In this document: one piece after another, positions 63,135 through 64,000 of the stretch | How the letters are laid out: every line of letters starts with the position of its first letter | Numbering within the stretch: position 1 is the stretch's first letter | Source of the DNA: Gordonia effusa NBRC 100432 | GTDB lineage: Bacteria; Actinomycetota; Actinomycetes; Mycobacteriales; Mycobacteriaceae | NCBI RefSeq assembly: GCF_000241305.1 | Contig: NZ_BAEH01000105.1 | Location: 62,001-126,000 of the forward strand | Length of the DNA: 64,000 nucleotides | Direction of reading: 5' to 3' | The notes under the pieces: model-generated | What the model was told of the DNA's origin: nothing | The model's database searches: none | Seen by the model: the letters and a program-made list of their open reading frames with translations, nothing else | Translations under genes and position numbers: made by a program

Positions 63135-64000
63135 CTATCGCACGCCTAGCTCATCCAGCAGGCCACGTACCCGCTCGTCTTCGGTGGCGATAGTCACCGC
63201 CAGCCCCTCGTCGGGGGCAGCGGCCAAGTGCGCGTCGACCGCATTCCACACCGCGGCGGCGAGCGCAGGCAGTAGCGCGACGTCGTCGGCCTCGGATGTC
63301 GCCACCACGTCGACCCGGATCTCACCATCTCCGGTCGTCGCGGAAACCGTCCAACCCGGCTGTGCGCCGATACGCGCGCTGTCCGGCGACGCCAGTAGCC
63401 CCCGCAGATCGTCCACCACAAAGGTGGGACGCTGCTCCGGACCGGCTACCAGTAGATCAGCGGCTCCTGCGACGCCGGTAAGTACCAACAAACTGTCGAC
63501 GCCGACGGTCACCGCGCCCTCGATATCGGTGTCGAGCCGATCACCGACCACGAGTGGATGTTTCGACGCCGATCGTTCGATCGCGTCAGCCATCAACGGC
63601 GCGGCGGGCTTACCCGCGACGAGCGGCTGTTTTCCGGTCGCATTCGCGACCGCAGCGACCATCGAACCGTTGCCGATCAGCAGGCCGCGTTCGGAAGGCA
63701 GCGTCGGGTCGACGTTGCAGGCCACCCATAGCGCGCCGTTGTTGATCGCGAGGACTGCTTCGGACAGGATGGCCCAGTCGGTCGTCGTCGAATGGCCTTG
63801 GATGACCGCATCCGGCCTATCGTCGGCGCTGCGTGTCACGCCGATTCCGACTTCACGCACCTCCTGTGCGAGGCCGTCGGTACCAACAACCAGAGCTCGC
63901 GATCCGGCTGGCAAATGTTGGGCAAGGAGCTTAGCCCCCGCCTGGGCGCTGGTCACAACCTGATCTGGGACCGCGTCGAATCCAAGTTCGGTCAAATGAT
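63135..64000 (-). CDS. HAD-family phosphatase (Rv1692 type), C-terminal part
   Basis: The frame runs off the right edge, and the first in-frame start codon at 63995 is internal: the preceding codon and the HLTELGF sequence match the interior of Rv1692, a glycerol-3-phosphate phosphatase of the HAD superfamily. Visible parts are the cap region (VVTSAQAGAKLLAQHL), GALWVACNVDPTLPSERGLLIGNGS (VACNVDPTLP core), the lysine motif AGKPAAPL and the acid motif VVGDRLDTDIEGA. The nucleophile DxD is outside the window. A C-terminal extension follows the HAD fold. Confidence 0.9.
   Translation of the reverse strand, partial: HLTELGFDAVPDQVVTSAQAGAKLLAQHLPAGSRALVVGTDGLAQEVREVGIGVTRSADDRPDAVIQGHSTTTDWAILSEAVLAINNGALWVACNVDPTLPSERGLLIGNGSMVAAVANATGKQPLVAGKPAAPLMADAIERSASKHPLVVGDRLDTDIEGAVTVGVDSLLVLTGVAGAADLLVAGPEQRPTFVVDDLRGLLASPDSARIGAQPGWTVSATTGDGEIRVDVVATSEADDVALLPALAAAVWNAVDAHLAAAPDEGLAVTIATEDERVRGLLDELGVR

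Overview
The window is a high-GC (clearly above 60% G+C by eye), densely coded chromosomal segment from a mycolic-acid-type actinobacterium (Mycobacteriales). Its two flanks match two conserved Mycobacterium tuberculosis neighbourhoods gene by gene, the Rv1821-Rv1832 block and the Rv1692-Rv1713 block. Gordonia, Williamsia and their relatives are the best guess from gene content and repeat style, but the genus cannot be fixed from the sequence alone. I recognised no insertion sequence, prophage or CRISPR array.

Left flank (1-8260, all minus strand): start of gcvP behind a tandem glycine riboswitch, a two-ACT-domain GcvR-like protein, a MerR regulator (Rv1830 type), a bifunctional-nuclease-family protein (Rv1829 type), FtsR-like MerR (Rv1828 type), garA, gcvH, a CDP-alcohol phosphatidyltransferase (pgsA2 type) and secA2 with an unusual low-complexity insertion. 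This block joins glycine catabolism, 2-oxoglutarate/glutamate control (GarA), cell-division regulation and accessory secretion.

Middle (8.3-45.5 kb) is accessory and metabolic. It holds a frameshifted membrane-protein gene and its convergent neighbour, a META-domain protein coupled to PPK2, a polysaccharide pyruvyl transferase, an orphan FetB-type permease coupled to an alkaline-phosphatase-superfamily protein, an SDR behind a KstR-like palindrome, tex, a HI0607-type shikimate-dehydrogenase-like gene, mug and small genes. A complete-looking allantoin-use locus follows (allantoinase, NCS1 permease, racemase, ureidoglycine aminohydrolase, a DUF6986/CitE-like protein and an IclR regulator) with shared palindromic operators. 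Next come an alcohol dehydrogenase and a luciferase-like monooxygenase, then a tightly overlapping four-gene operon (KAS III, SDR, APH-like kinase, CaiB-like protein) that looks like a small uncharacterised acyl pathway. A MerR/SDR pair with a textbook 19-bp-spacer, apparently leaderless promoter, an MFS exporter, and a DUF4145 gene pair near tRNA-Pro close the region.

Right flank (45.5-64 kb, all minus strand) is conserved: tRNA-Pro(GGG), GlsB-type membrane protein, der, cmk, rluB, scpB, scpA, a ParA-like ATPase, xerD, a Nudix hydrolase, pyrG, mctB/steB, steA, PRC/DUF2382 proteins, recN, NAD kinase, tlyA, a small coupled gene and the 3' part of a HAD phosphatase. Most of these overlap by 1-14 nt, which points to long coupled operons for chromosome segregation, ribosome/RNA modification and nucleotide metabolism. 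A dispersed intergenic repeat with a shared core occurs three times in the window.
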